The translations under genes were made by a program, and so were the position numbers. The notes under the pieces were generated by a model. That model saw only the letters and a list, made by a program, of their open reading frames with translations, was not told where the DNA came from and did not search any database. From Lentzea fradiae (GTDB lineage Bacteria; Actinomycetota; Actinomycetes; Mycobacteriales; Pseudonocardiaceae), in the NCBI RefSeq assembly GCF_900100955.1, contig NZ_FNCC01000005.1:62001-126000 (forward strand): 64,000 bases of DNA, in the 5' to 3' direction. This document shows positions 57,946-64,000 of this stretch, in pieces. Position 1 is the stretch's first letter. Each line of letters opens with the position of its first letter.

Positions 57946-59003
57946 GGCGCGTAGAGGGCTCTCGCGAGGCCGTCGAGGACGGCGGCGGTCTTCGGTCCGA
58001 ACCCGAGCACCACGGAGTCGTCCATGTCGACGAACCGCTTCTTCTGCGCCGCGGGGGTCTGTGCCACGCCGGGGACGGACATCATGTTGTCCACCCCGCC
58101 CACGGACCTCAGTCCGTCGGTCATCATCAGGATCACGTCCGGTTTCGCCTTGGCGAGCGCCTCGGGGTTGATGGGCCTCATGCCGTCCAGGCCGGACTCG
58201 GTGGCGACGTCGACCGCGCCGAGCGCCTGGATCAGCGAGTCGGCGCCGGAGCCCTTGCCGAACAGGTAGTAGACGCCCGCCTGGCCGCGCAGGTAGAGGA
58301 ACACGACGCGGAGCTTGCGGGCGGGGTCGTCCGGGGCGAGCCTGCCGATCTGGCCGATGGTCTCGGCGATCTCGGACTCCATGCGCCGCACCAGCTTCTC
58401 GCCGGTGTCCGGCACACCGAGTGCCTTGGCGACCGCCCGCACGATGGGCGCGTTGGCCGACAGGTCGCGCTTGGGGTCGAGCACGACGACGGGGACGCCC
58501 GCGTCGCGCAGTTGCAACACGGCGTCCCAGGGGCCGAGGGTGGTGTCCGTCAGCACGACGGTCGGCTTCAGGCCCATCAACGCCTCGGCGTTGAGCTGGT
58601 GGCCGTTGACCGTCACGAGCGGAAGGTGCCGTGCGGACGGGAAGCCGGTCGACACGTCGCGCCCGACGACGCGGTCGCCGAGGCCGAGCCCGAAGACCGT
58701 GGCGGCCAGGGTGCCGGAGACGTCGAGGGCGAGGATCCGGTCCGCCGAGGTGACGGTGACCTCGGTGTCCTGGTTGTCGGTCACGGTCACCGGCAGCACC
58801 GGGACGGGACGTTCGACCGGCACGACGTCGGCGTCGGCGACCAGGGCGGTCGACGGCCCCTCGTGGGCACGGGGGTTCTCCAGCGGGGTCAGCTCCGACA
58901 GCGGCGGCCGTTCTCCCGCCTCCGCCGCGTCTGCGCGCTCACCGCCTGGCGGGCTGGAGCAGGCGGTGAGCAGGAGCAGCGCCACGAGCACGAGGACACG
59001 CAT
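57942..59003 (-). CDS. hmuT: Heme-binding lipoprotein HmuT
   Basis: 353-residue periplasmic-binding-like lipoprotein; lipobox LLLLTACSS with Cys near residue 15. Body of the BtuF/HmuT class: VGRDVSTGFPSARHLPLVTV, LNAEALMGLKPTVVLTDTTL, VVFLYLRGQAGVYYLFGKGS and FGPKTAAVLDGLARALY. The Tyr/His-rich loops would ligate heme. Start overlaps the upstream stop (TGATG). It hands heme from HtaA proteins to HmuU. Confidence 0.92.
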   Translation of the reverse strand: MRVLVLVALLLLTACSSPPGGERADAAEAGERPPLSELTPLENPRAHEGPSTALVADADVVPVERPVPVLPVTVTDNQDTEVTVTSADRILALDVSGTLAATVFGLGLGDRVVGRDVSTGFPSARHLPLVTVNGHQLNAEALMGLKPTVVLTDTTLGPWDAVLQLRDAGVPVVVLDPKRDLSANAPIVRAVAKALGVPDTGEKLVRRMESEIAETIGQIGRLAPDDPARKLRVVFLYLRGQAGVYYLFGKGSGADSLIQALGAVDVATESGLDGMRPINPEALAKAKPDVILMMTDGLRSVGGVDNMMSVPGVAQTPAAQKKRFVDMDDSVVLGFGPKTAAVLDGLARALYAP

Positions 59004-59986
59004 CACGACTTCCTCTTCAATGCGGCGGCGACGGCGTCGTCGATCCGGCGCTGTTGTTCGGCGGCCCTGGCCCGCGCCTGCGCGCGCAGCGCGAGCACCA
59101 GGCAGAGGACGAGGAGCAGGCACACGACGGTGGCCCAGGGCAGTGCGACATCGGACCCGATGCCGGTCACCGCGGCGAGCTCGGACCCGCCCGCCACGGT
59201 CGGCGTCGCGGTGACCGTGGCGGCGGCGCGGCCGGCGGGCAACAACGGTGCGGTGACGGTTCTGGTCACGCTCTCACCGGGCAGCAGCTCCGGCAGCGGT
59301 TCCACCGCCGCGTCGGTGCCGAACAGGCCGAACAGCCCTTCGATCCGCACCGAGTGCCGCGCGTTCAGCCGGACGTTGCCGGAGTTGACGACGGTGTAGG
59401 TGACGCGCGCGGTGCCCCGGCCGACCGGGTTGGGCGTGCCGTCGAACTCGACCTCGGTGCCGCGGATCTCCAGCGAGGGCGTGAGAGTGCCCGCGACGCG
59501 GAGGTGCATGCGCGCGCCCAGCCGCCGTTCGACGGTGATGCCGGACTCGGCCTCGACGCGCAACGACGTGACGACGCCACCGCTGTGGTCGCCGGGCGTC
59601 GCGTCGGCGGGCACCGTCACGGTGAACGGAACGGCCACCGTCTGTCCGGAAGGGACGGTGACGGTGGGGGAGTCGAAGCGGACCCACGAGCCAGCACCGG
59701 TCGGTGTCTCACCCGCGGGCCGGAGGTCGAGCTGCCCCGAGGAGGTGGTGAACGCGTCGGCCGCGTACACGCCGAAGGTCAGCGCGCGCTGCTCGTGGTT
59801 GGTCACCGTCAACGCGTCGCTGAGCACCGCGCCGGGCGCGACGGAGTAGGTGAAGTTCGGGCGGTCCGCGCCCAGGTCGTTGTCCGCGGGGCGCACGCCC
59901 CACGTGACGTTCTGGGCGGAGGCCGTGGGCGGGAGCGCGACCACGGCCAGCAGGACCGCGGTGAGCGCGGCGAGGAAGCGAGGCAT
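59003..59986 (-). CDS. DUF916/WxL-interacting-like surface protein
   Basis: 327-residue exported protein with signal peptide (ALTAVLLAVVALPPTASA). A DUF916-like N-terminal domain starts WGVRPADNDLGADRPNFTYS, with VTVPADATPGDHSGGVVTSL. A second Ig-like domain follows (GTARVTYTVVNSGNVRLNAR), then a transmembrane helix (ATVVCLLLVLCLVLAL) and a basic cytoplasmic tail. In Firmicutes such proteins bind peptidoglycan and WxL partners. Placed between HtaA and HmuT it may hold the heme relay at the wall. ATG 59986. Confidence 0.75.
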   Translation of the reverse strand: MPRFLAALTAVLLAVVALPPTASAQNVTWGVRPADNDLGADRPNFTYSVAPGAVLSDALTVTNHEQRALTFGVYAADAFTTSSGQLDLRPAGETPTGAGSWVRFDSPTVTVPSGQTVAVPFTVTVPADATPGDHSGGVVTSLRVEAESGITVERRLGARMHLRVAGTLTPSLEIRGTEVEFDGTPNPVGRGTARVTYTVVNSGNVRLNARHSVRIEGLFGLFGTDAAVEPLPELLPGESVTRTVTAPLLPAGRAAATVTATPTVAGGSELAAVTGIGSDVALPWATVVCLLLVLCLVLALRAQARARAAEQQRRIDDAVAAALKRKS

Positions 59987-60050
59987 GGCGGGGTCCAGTC
60001 GGGAGGAGCGGTGCGTGGGCGCGGTGGTGACCGCGCCCACGCGACCGGGA

Positions 60051-61382
60051 TCAGCTCAGCGCGGTCAGGGTGAGGGTCGCGTCGTACGTCCCCGTTCCCA
60101 CGCTCACCGGCACCTTGAGCTCCAGGCCGGCACCCAGCAGCACCGAACCGGACGCGTGGTCCAGGGGCGCGCTGCCGAGCGTCGCGGACTGCTTGAGGCC
60201 CTGGCCGCCGTCGAAGCCCGACGCCACGGCGGCACCGGCCACCGCGCCACCGGTGTTCTCCGAGGCGTTCGGGGTCCAGCCGAGGTACTTGCCGTCGAAC
60301 GACCTGCCCTCCGCGGAGAAGTCGCTCACCTGCGCCGACACCGACCAGGCCGGTGCACCGGCGCGGGTGTCGGTGACGCGGACCGGGTTGATCGAACCCG
60401 TGGCCAGGTAGTGGTCACCGGCCTGCGTCGCGGTGCCGAGGCTGACCAGGCCGTTGCCGCCGTCGATCGTCCAGACGAACTCGCCCGGCTCGACGGTCTC
60501 CGGCACGGTCACCCGGATGTTCTGCTCGGCGTCCGAGGAGCCGCCGGGCTCACCCGGTGTGGTGCCGACGGTGTAGCCGAGGTCGATCGGCAGCGGCGCC
60601 TTGTAGTCCTGGTTGCCGCCGCAGCCCGTGGAGTAGAAGTGCGGGCGGATCGACGCCGGGACGGTGTTCACGAACTCCGGGGCCCACGAGCCCCACCAGC
60701 CGGTGCCGCCGGCGCACTCCCGGGTCTGGGCGGTGCCGCCGGCGACGTCGACCTCGACGCCCTGGTAGGCGGGCGTGACGCGGAAGCCGGACGAGGTGAG
60801 GCCGGAGACGGCACCGGGCTCGAAGCGGAACAGCGTCAGGCGGCCGAAGTCCTGCGCGGGAGTGGGGTTGCCCGCCTGGTCGGTGCCGGCGCCGAGGCTG
60901 AACTCGGCGCTGAGCGAACCGGAGCCGTCCGCGGCCACCGTCACCACCGGGTCGCGGTAGACCTCGTCGGGGGCCTTGAACTGCGCCGGGTAGCCGTTGA
61001 CGGTGTAGCTGCCGGTGAAGGACAGCGTGCCGGCGCCGGTCGCCGGGTCGACGGTTCCGGTGCCACCGGTGAACTTCACCGCGTTCGGGGTCTTCTGCGG
61101 CGACGACGGCGGCATCGAGGTCGCGGGCACGGGGCTCACGGAGTACTCGGTCTGGCTGCCGCCGGACGTCGTGCCGAGCAGCACCGAGGCGTTGCCGGTG
61201 AGGTCCTTGTACGTCCACGGGCCGAAGACACCGACCTGGGCGTAACCGCTGATGCCCCAGGTGAACGTCGCGCCGGTGACGGTCGCGGGGGCGGCGGAGG
61301 CGGTGGAGGAACCGAGGGCGGAGGCCGCGAGAAGTGCCGCGGCACCCGCGGCGACCGCTCTCGCGGCTGTCGGTCTTGGCAT
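60051..61382 (-). CDS. Secreted HtaA-domain heme-binding protein
   Basis: 443-residue exported protein. The signal peptide ends in SALGSSTASAAP. The N-terminal half carries the HtaA-type opening GATFTWGISGYAQVGVFGPW and EYSVSPVPATSMPPSSPQKT, with FDGKYLGWTP-like features in the second half (VPETVEPGEFVWTIDGGNGL). The C-terminus LDHASGSVLLGAGLELKVPV has no membrane anchor. First gene after the IdeR box, so the operon is iron-repressed. Two Cys pairs may stabilise the fold. Confidence 0.78.
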   Translation of the reverse strand: MPRPTAARAVAAGAAALLAASALGSSTASAAPATVTGATFTWGISGYAQVGVFGPWTYKDLTGNASVLLGTTSGGSQTEYSVSPVPATSMPPSSPQKTPNAVKFTGGTGTVDPATGAGTLSFTGSYTVNGYPAQFKAPDEVYRDPVVTVAADGSGSLSAEFSLGAGTDQAGNPTPAQDFGRLTLFRFEPGAVSGLTSSGFRVTPAYQGVEVDVAGGTAQTRECAGGTGWWGSWAPEFVNTVPASIRPHFYSTGCGGNQDYKAPLPIDLGYTVGTTPGEPGGSSDAEQNIRVTVPETVEPGEFVWTIDGGNGLVSLGTATQAGDHYLATGSINPVRVTDTRAGAPAWSVSAQVSDFSAEGRSFDGKYLGWTPNASENTGGAVAGAAVASGFDGGQGLKQSATLGSAPLDHASGSVLLGAGLELKVPVSVGTGTYDATLTLTALS

Positions 61383-61417
61383 GAGATCACTCCTGGAGTC
61401 GGGCGACCCAACACAAG

Positions 61418-61436
61418 TTAGGTTAGCCAACCCTAA
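61418..61436 (-). promoter_or_regulatory. IdeR/DtxR iron box of heme operon
   Basis: TTAGGTTAGCCAACCCTAA matches the 19-bp IdeR/DtxR consensus at 17 positions. It lies 36 bp upstream of the HtaA start, so Fe2+-IdeR should repress the operon when iron is sufficient. Confidence 0.88.
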
Positions 61437-61545
61437 ATTACGATCCGCGAGGCGTGGACGAGACTTGCGTCTCACTGTTCGTACCAACCCGCGGGCACGT
61501 CGAAGAAGGGTTCCCGACGCTGGAAACCCTGGGGGAGAAGGAAAG

Positions 61546-62190
61546 TCAGCAGTACACGCCGGCGAGGTCCGCGAACACGGCGCGGTTGAGCTGGAAGGCC
61601 GTGTTGGCCTCCTCGATCAGCTCGTCCCGCTCCTGCTCGGTCCAGGGTGCGGACTCCAGCAGCGAGCGGTAGAGGTCGCGGAACGGCTTGGGTTTCCCGA
61701 CCTGGTCGAACTGGTAGAAGCGCACGCCGTCGTCCCGCAGGCCGTAGATCTCCTGCGCGCGGCGGCGGATCACCTGTCCTCCGGAGACGTCACCGAGGTA
61801 GCGGGTGTAGTGGTGTGCCACCCAGGCCCGCGGATTGGTGAAGCACACCTCGTTCAGTCGGTCCACATAGGACTGCGTCGCGGGCAGCGGGTCGAGCAGC
61901 GTGTGCCACTGCGGCCCCAGCAGGTGTGCGAGGTCCTGCTGAAGGGGTTCCACCCTGGACAGTCCCCTGATCGCGAACGCGCCCACGGCGGGGTCGTCGC
62001 GCCAGTGGTCGCTCGCCTTCTCCAGGACCTCGTAGAACAGGTAGCTCTGTCCCAGAAGTCCCGCGTAGGCGCCCAGTCCGAGCTTTCCGGCGAGCAGCTC
62101 CTCGACGAACCGCGACTGCTCCGCGTGTTCGTGCTCTTGTCTCGTGCCCGCTCTCAGGCGGGCTGCGAAGCCTTCGTCAACTGCGGTCAT
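61546..62190 (-). CDS. hmuO: Heme oxygenase HmuO-like
   Basis: 214-residue biliverdin-forming heme oxygenase, which releases iron from imported heme. The proximal His is in TRQEHEHAEQSRFVEELLAG (about residue 20), and the distal helix has the flexible Gly motif RYLGDVSGGQVIRRR. HHYTRYLGD and FRDLYRSLL are conserved. ATG at 62190 lies just downstream of an iron-box-like element, so it is co-regulated with the adjacent uptake operon though transcribed separately. Confidence 0.93.
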   Translation of the reverse strand: MTAVDEGFAARLRAGTRQEHEHAEQSRFVEELLAGKLGLGAYAGLLGQSYLFYEVLEKASDHWRDDPAVGAFAIRGLSRVEPLQQDLAHLLGPQWHTLLDPLPATQSYVDRLNEVCFTNPRAWVAHHYTRYLGDVSGGQVIRRRAQEIYGLRDDGVRFYQFDQVGKPKPFRDLYRSLLESAPWTEQERDELIEEANTAFQLNRAVFADLAGVYC

Positions 62191-62207
62191 GTCCCACCAA
62201 TCTTAAG

Positions 62208-62226
62208 CTTGCCTAAGCTAACCTAA
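62208..62226 (-). promoter_or_regulatory. Degenerate IdeR-like box of heme oxygenase
   Basis: The half-site GCTAACCTAA (62217-62226) is perfect; the other half is poor, giving about 14/19 overall. It lies 18-36 bp upstream of the heme oxygenase start. A TTAAGCTTGCCTAAG tract adds further half-site-like steps. Confidence 0.65.
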
Positions 62227-62411
62227 GTGGCGTTCACGTTTCGGGCCAGAGCGACTTTTCGGACAGTGCGACTACTCATCGTGACCGGTAGCGCTGAAGC
62301 GCCGGACCATCACCGTGGAGTGATCGAAGCTGTGGATTTCCTGTGAGAGAACGGTTCTGGGCGCTCGGCGGCGTCCTGTGCCGTGACGCGGTCCACTCCG
62401 GGGAGCGGAGC

Positions 62412-62702
62412 TCACCACCGGCCGTGCACTACGAGTGGCAGGGCGGACAGGCAGGCGATCGTGACGAGCGCGCCGACGAGCCCGAGGGCCAGCGGCTTGG
62501 TCGCCGCCAGGTGCCGACGCCGGCGCAGCACGACCAGCGTCACCGGCACCGCCGCCGTGCACACGGCCGGAACGGCCGCCAGGCCACCGCCCTGACGCAC
62601 CGCGACGTGCAACAGCAGCAACGAACACGCGGCCGCAGACAGCGCCGTGCGGGTCCACGCCAGTGCTGTCCGTTCGGGCTGGAGGCCGGGGTCGCGGGTC
62701 AT
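62412..62702 (-). CDS. DUF202 small membrane protein 1
   Basis: 96 residues. Starts GLQPERTALAWTRTALSAAA, the DUF202 (YidH-like) signature, followed by three hydrophobic helices. DUF202 proteins have unknown function and often come in adjacent pairs, as here. ATG overlaps the stop of the second DUF202 gene by 4 bp (coupled translation). About 190 bp between its stop and the heme oxygenase leader show no gene. Confidence 0.8.
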   Translation of the reverse strand: MTRDPGLQPERTALAWTRTALSAAACSLLLLHVAVRQGGGLAAVPAVCTAAVPVTLVVLRRRRHLAATKPLALGLVGALVTIACLSALPLVVHGRW

Positions 62703-63043
62703 CCGGCGGCCACCAGCACCGCGCCCGCCACCGCGAGCACCAGCACCCCACCGGCGAGCAGCGGGACCATCCGGCTGCGCGGCAGCGGTCGCCCGGTCCG
62801 CATCGCGTGCTGGACGCGGCGCCACCGCGGGAAGCTCGTGGCCGCCACGACCGCGGCGAGCGCGATGCACCCGAGCGCCAGCGCCGCGGTGCCGTGCGGC
62901 AGGTCGAACGGCGGCAGCAGCTGGTGCACGCCGACCCCGGCCGCGAGCAGGCCGAGCGCCGTGCGGATCCACGCGAGGAACGTGCGTTCGTTGGCCAGCG
63001 TGAACCGGTAGTCGGGTTCGGCCTCCGGTGGTTCCGCCGGCAT
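62699..63043 (-). CDS. DUF202 small membrane protein 2 (YidH-like)
   Basis: 114 residues with the fuller YidH signature DYRFTLANERTFLAWIRTAL near residue 12 and three transmembrane helices, then RWRRVQHAMRTGRPLP between helices 2 and 3. Upstream partner of the shorter DUF202 gene; ATG at 63043 after AGGAGGACCC. Both subunits probably form a heteromeric membrane complex; the role is unknown. Confidence 0.83.
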   Translation of the reverse strand: MPAEPPEAEPDYRFTLANERTFLAWIRTALGLLAAGVGVHQLLPPFDLPHGTAALALGCIALAAVVAATSFPRWRRVQHAMRTGRPLPRSRMVPLLAGGVLVLAVAGAVLVAAG

Positions 63044-63114
63044 GGGTCCTCCTCGCGCGTGATCACGCACAGTCTGCGCGAGACCGCCCCGCGCTGCACC
63101 TTCCGGGCGGGAGG

Positions 63115-63597
63115 TCAGATCCAGCCGGCGTCGGCGGACGTGACGGCCGGTTCGCCGCCCGCGTCCGTGAACGCCGCGAGCGCGCTCACGAGCCCTTGCC
63201 GCTCGGCTTCCGGCATCTTCGCCACGATGCGGCCGATCGCCGCCCGGCGGCGCCGCGACACCCCGCGCACCACGCGGCGGCCTTCCTCGGTGAGCTCGAC
63301 GACCACCTCGCGGCGGGTCGCCGGGTTGGACTGGCGGGCGACCATGCCCGTCGTCACCAGCCGGTCGATCATGCGCGTCGCGGTCGACGGGTTGACGTCG
63401 AGCAGCTCCGCCAGCGCGCTGATCCTCATCGACCCCCTGGAGTCCAGGATGACGAGCATCCGGAACTGCGGCAGGGTGATCGTCTCCTCGACCGCCGCGA
63501 GCGACCGCGCCGAGATCGCGACGAGCAGGCGTGACGCGGTGAGCACGGCGTCGGTGAGCGCATCGACGTCGTTGGTGCCGACCTTGGAGCGGGTCAT
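63115..63597 (-). CDS. MarR-family regulator
   Basis: 160 residues with the MarR winged helix: LPQFRMLVILDSRGSMRISA, LAELLDVNPSTATRMIDRL and the wing ARQSNPATRREVVVELTEEG. N- and C-terminal helices form the dimer. ATG at 63597. It stands 71 bp upstream of the DUF202 pair in the same direction and may control it or the preceding SRPBCC gene. Confidence 0.87.
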   Translation of the reverse strand: MTRSKVGTNDVDALTDAVLTASRLLVAISARSLAAVEETITLPQFRMLVILDSRGSMRISALAELLDVNPSTATRMIDRLVTTGMVARQSNPATRREVVVELTEEGRRVVRGVSRRRRAAIGRIVAKMPEAERQGLVSALAAFTDAGGEPAVTSADAGWI

Positions 63598-63625
63598 GGG
63601 ACTGTTGTACCGCACGGGAGTGTCG

Positions 63626-64000
63626 TCAACACCGTGCGACTTGGTGCACCATCCCACCGTTGCGCCGTTCGGTGGCAATGACGAGCTCCAGCGCTTCGAG
63701 CGACTCCTCGATCCAGGCGCTCACGGTGCTCCTGGCCGTCCCCGGTGGACCCGAGAGGGTCACGCTGACCGCACTGCGCCCCGGGGCGAGCCGGAGCACC
63801 CGCAGCGATCCCGAGCAGCTGCTGTTCGTCTCGCTGCCCCAGCGGATGCGCAACCTGTCCCAGTCGATGTCGATCCGGCGCTCGACCTCCAGGTCACCGG
63901 TGCGGCGCGGCAGCCACAGCTTGATGAGGTTCGGGCCGGACAGCTCGACCTCGACGGAGCCGGGCAGCCAGGTGGTGAGGTTGTCGAGATCGGAAACAAC
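63626..64000 (-). CDS. SRPBCC-family protein, 5'-truncated by window edge
   Basis: 124 codons are visible and open to the right edge, so the start is outside the window. The pattern LDNLTTWLPGSVEVEL, IDIDWDRLRIRWG and WIEESLEALELVIATERRNG fits a START/SRPBCC (polyketide cyclase-like) fold with its long C-terminal helix. The ligand is unknown. It reads leftward and stops 29 bp before the MarR start. Confidence 0.6.
   Translation of the reverse strand, partial: VVSDLDNLTTWLPGSVEVELSGPNLIKLWLPRRTGDLEVERRIDIDWDRLRIRWGSETNSSCSGSLRVLRLAPGRSAVSVTLSGPPGTARSTVSAWIEESLEALELVIATERRNGGMVHQVARC

Noticed and set aside
57951..57956. Single GTAGAG near the HmuT stop
   Set aside because: No second half-site 11 bp away and no downstream gene start; treated as chance.
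1..64000. CRISPR array, tRNA, rRNA or prophage attachment sites
   Set aside because: No regularly spaced long repeats, cloverleaf or rRNA-like segments were noticed; a covariance-model scan would be needed to exclude small RNAs.

Overview
This 64 kb window is a piece of chromosome from a high-GC, GTG/TTG-using actinobacterium. ANTAR and SARP-type regulators, Tat and LAxTG-type surface proteins, an IdeR/DtxR iron box, tripeptidyl-aminopeptidase-like exported hydrolases and a secreted chorismate mutase all fit the Actinomycetota. The mix resembles Pseudonocardiales such as Lentzea, Saccharothrix or Actinosynnema, but the genus is an inference. No rRNA, tRNA or CRISPR array was seen.

Left part (1-25 kb): a truncated exported hydrolase and a complete IS5-family element are followed by two paralogous small secreted peptides. 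Next come an anti-sigma-type ATPase preceded by phased short repeats, a secreted chorismate mutase, an Ohr peroxidase with duplicated operators, and a divergent SDR/TetR pair with near-perfect palindromic operators. A PaoABC-like molybdenum hydroxylase with a Tat leader follows, then a small methyltransferase/DinB pair, an FAD monooxygenase-MFS pair, an exported peptidase, a GAF-ANTAR regulator and a BrkB-type membrane protein. This part ends in a four-gene carotenoid end-modification locus (CrtU-like, CruF-like, glycosyltransferase, CrtI/CrtD-like) that resembles the sioxanthin pathway.

Centre (25-54 kb): this is a large catabolic island. A GntR regulator faces a tightly coupled operon of CoA-transferase, HyuA/HyuB-type amidohydrolase, isochorismatase-like hydrolase, HMG-CoA-lyase-like enzyme and SDR. 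Then come an old-yellow-enzyme/dienoyl-CoA-reductase-like flavoprotein, a dipeptide-type ABC importer, an IclR regulator, a Dabb protein, a maleate-isomerase/arylmalonate-decarboxylase-like protein, and one polypeptide that fuses an FAD aromatic hydroxylase to an isocitrate-lyase/PEP-mutase domain. A very large MalT-like regulator with a C-terminal SARP DNA-binding module lies divergently to a ferredoxin-P450 pair. A cupin, the missing DppB-type permease, two SDRs and an acetoacetate-decarboxylase-like enzyme complete the set. Upstream of four transcription units in this island I find the same arrangement: two GTAGAG-like half-sites exactly 11 bp apart, then 10 bp, then a -10-like hexamer. This is the architecture expected for a SARP activator and suggests that the local regulator controls the island. 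The substrate is unknown; an aromatic or N-heterocyclic compound imported by the ABC system is the most natural guess.

Right part (54-64 kb): a seven-gene heme-acquisition operon reads leftward from an IdeR-like box: HtaA protein, DUF916-like surface protein, HmuT, HmuU, HmuV, anchored protein, and HtaA protein with an LAxTG-like signal. A heme oxygenase with its own degenerate iron box lies just upstream. The window ends with two DUF202 membrane proteins, a MarR regulator and a truncated SRPBCC protein.
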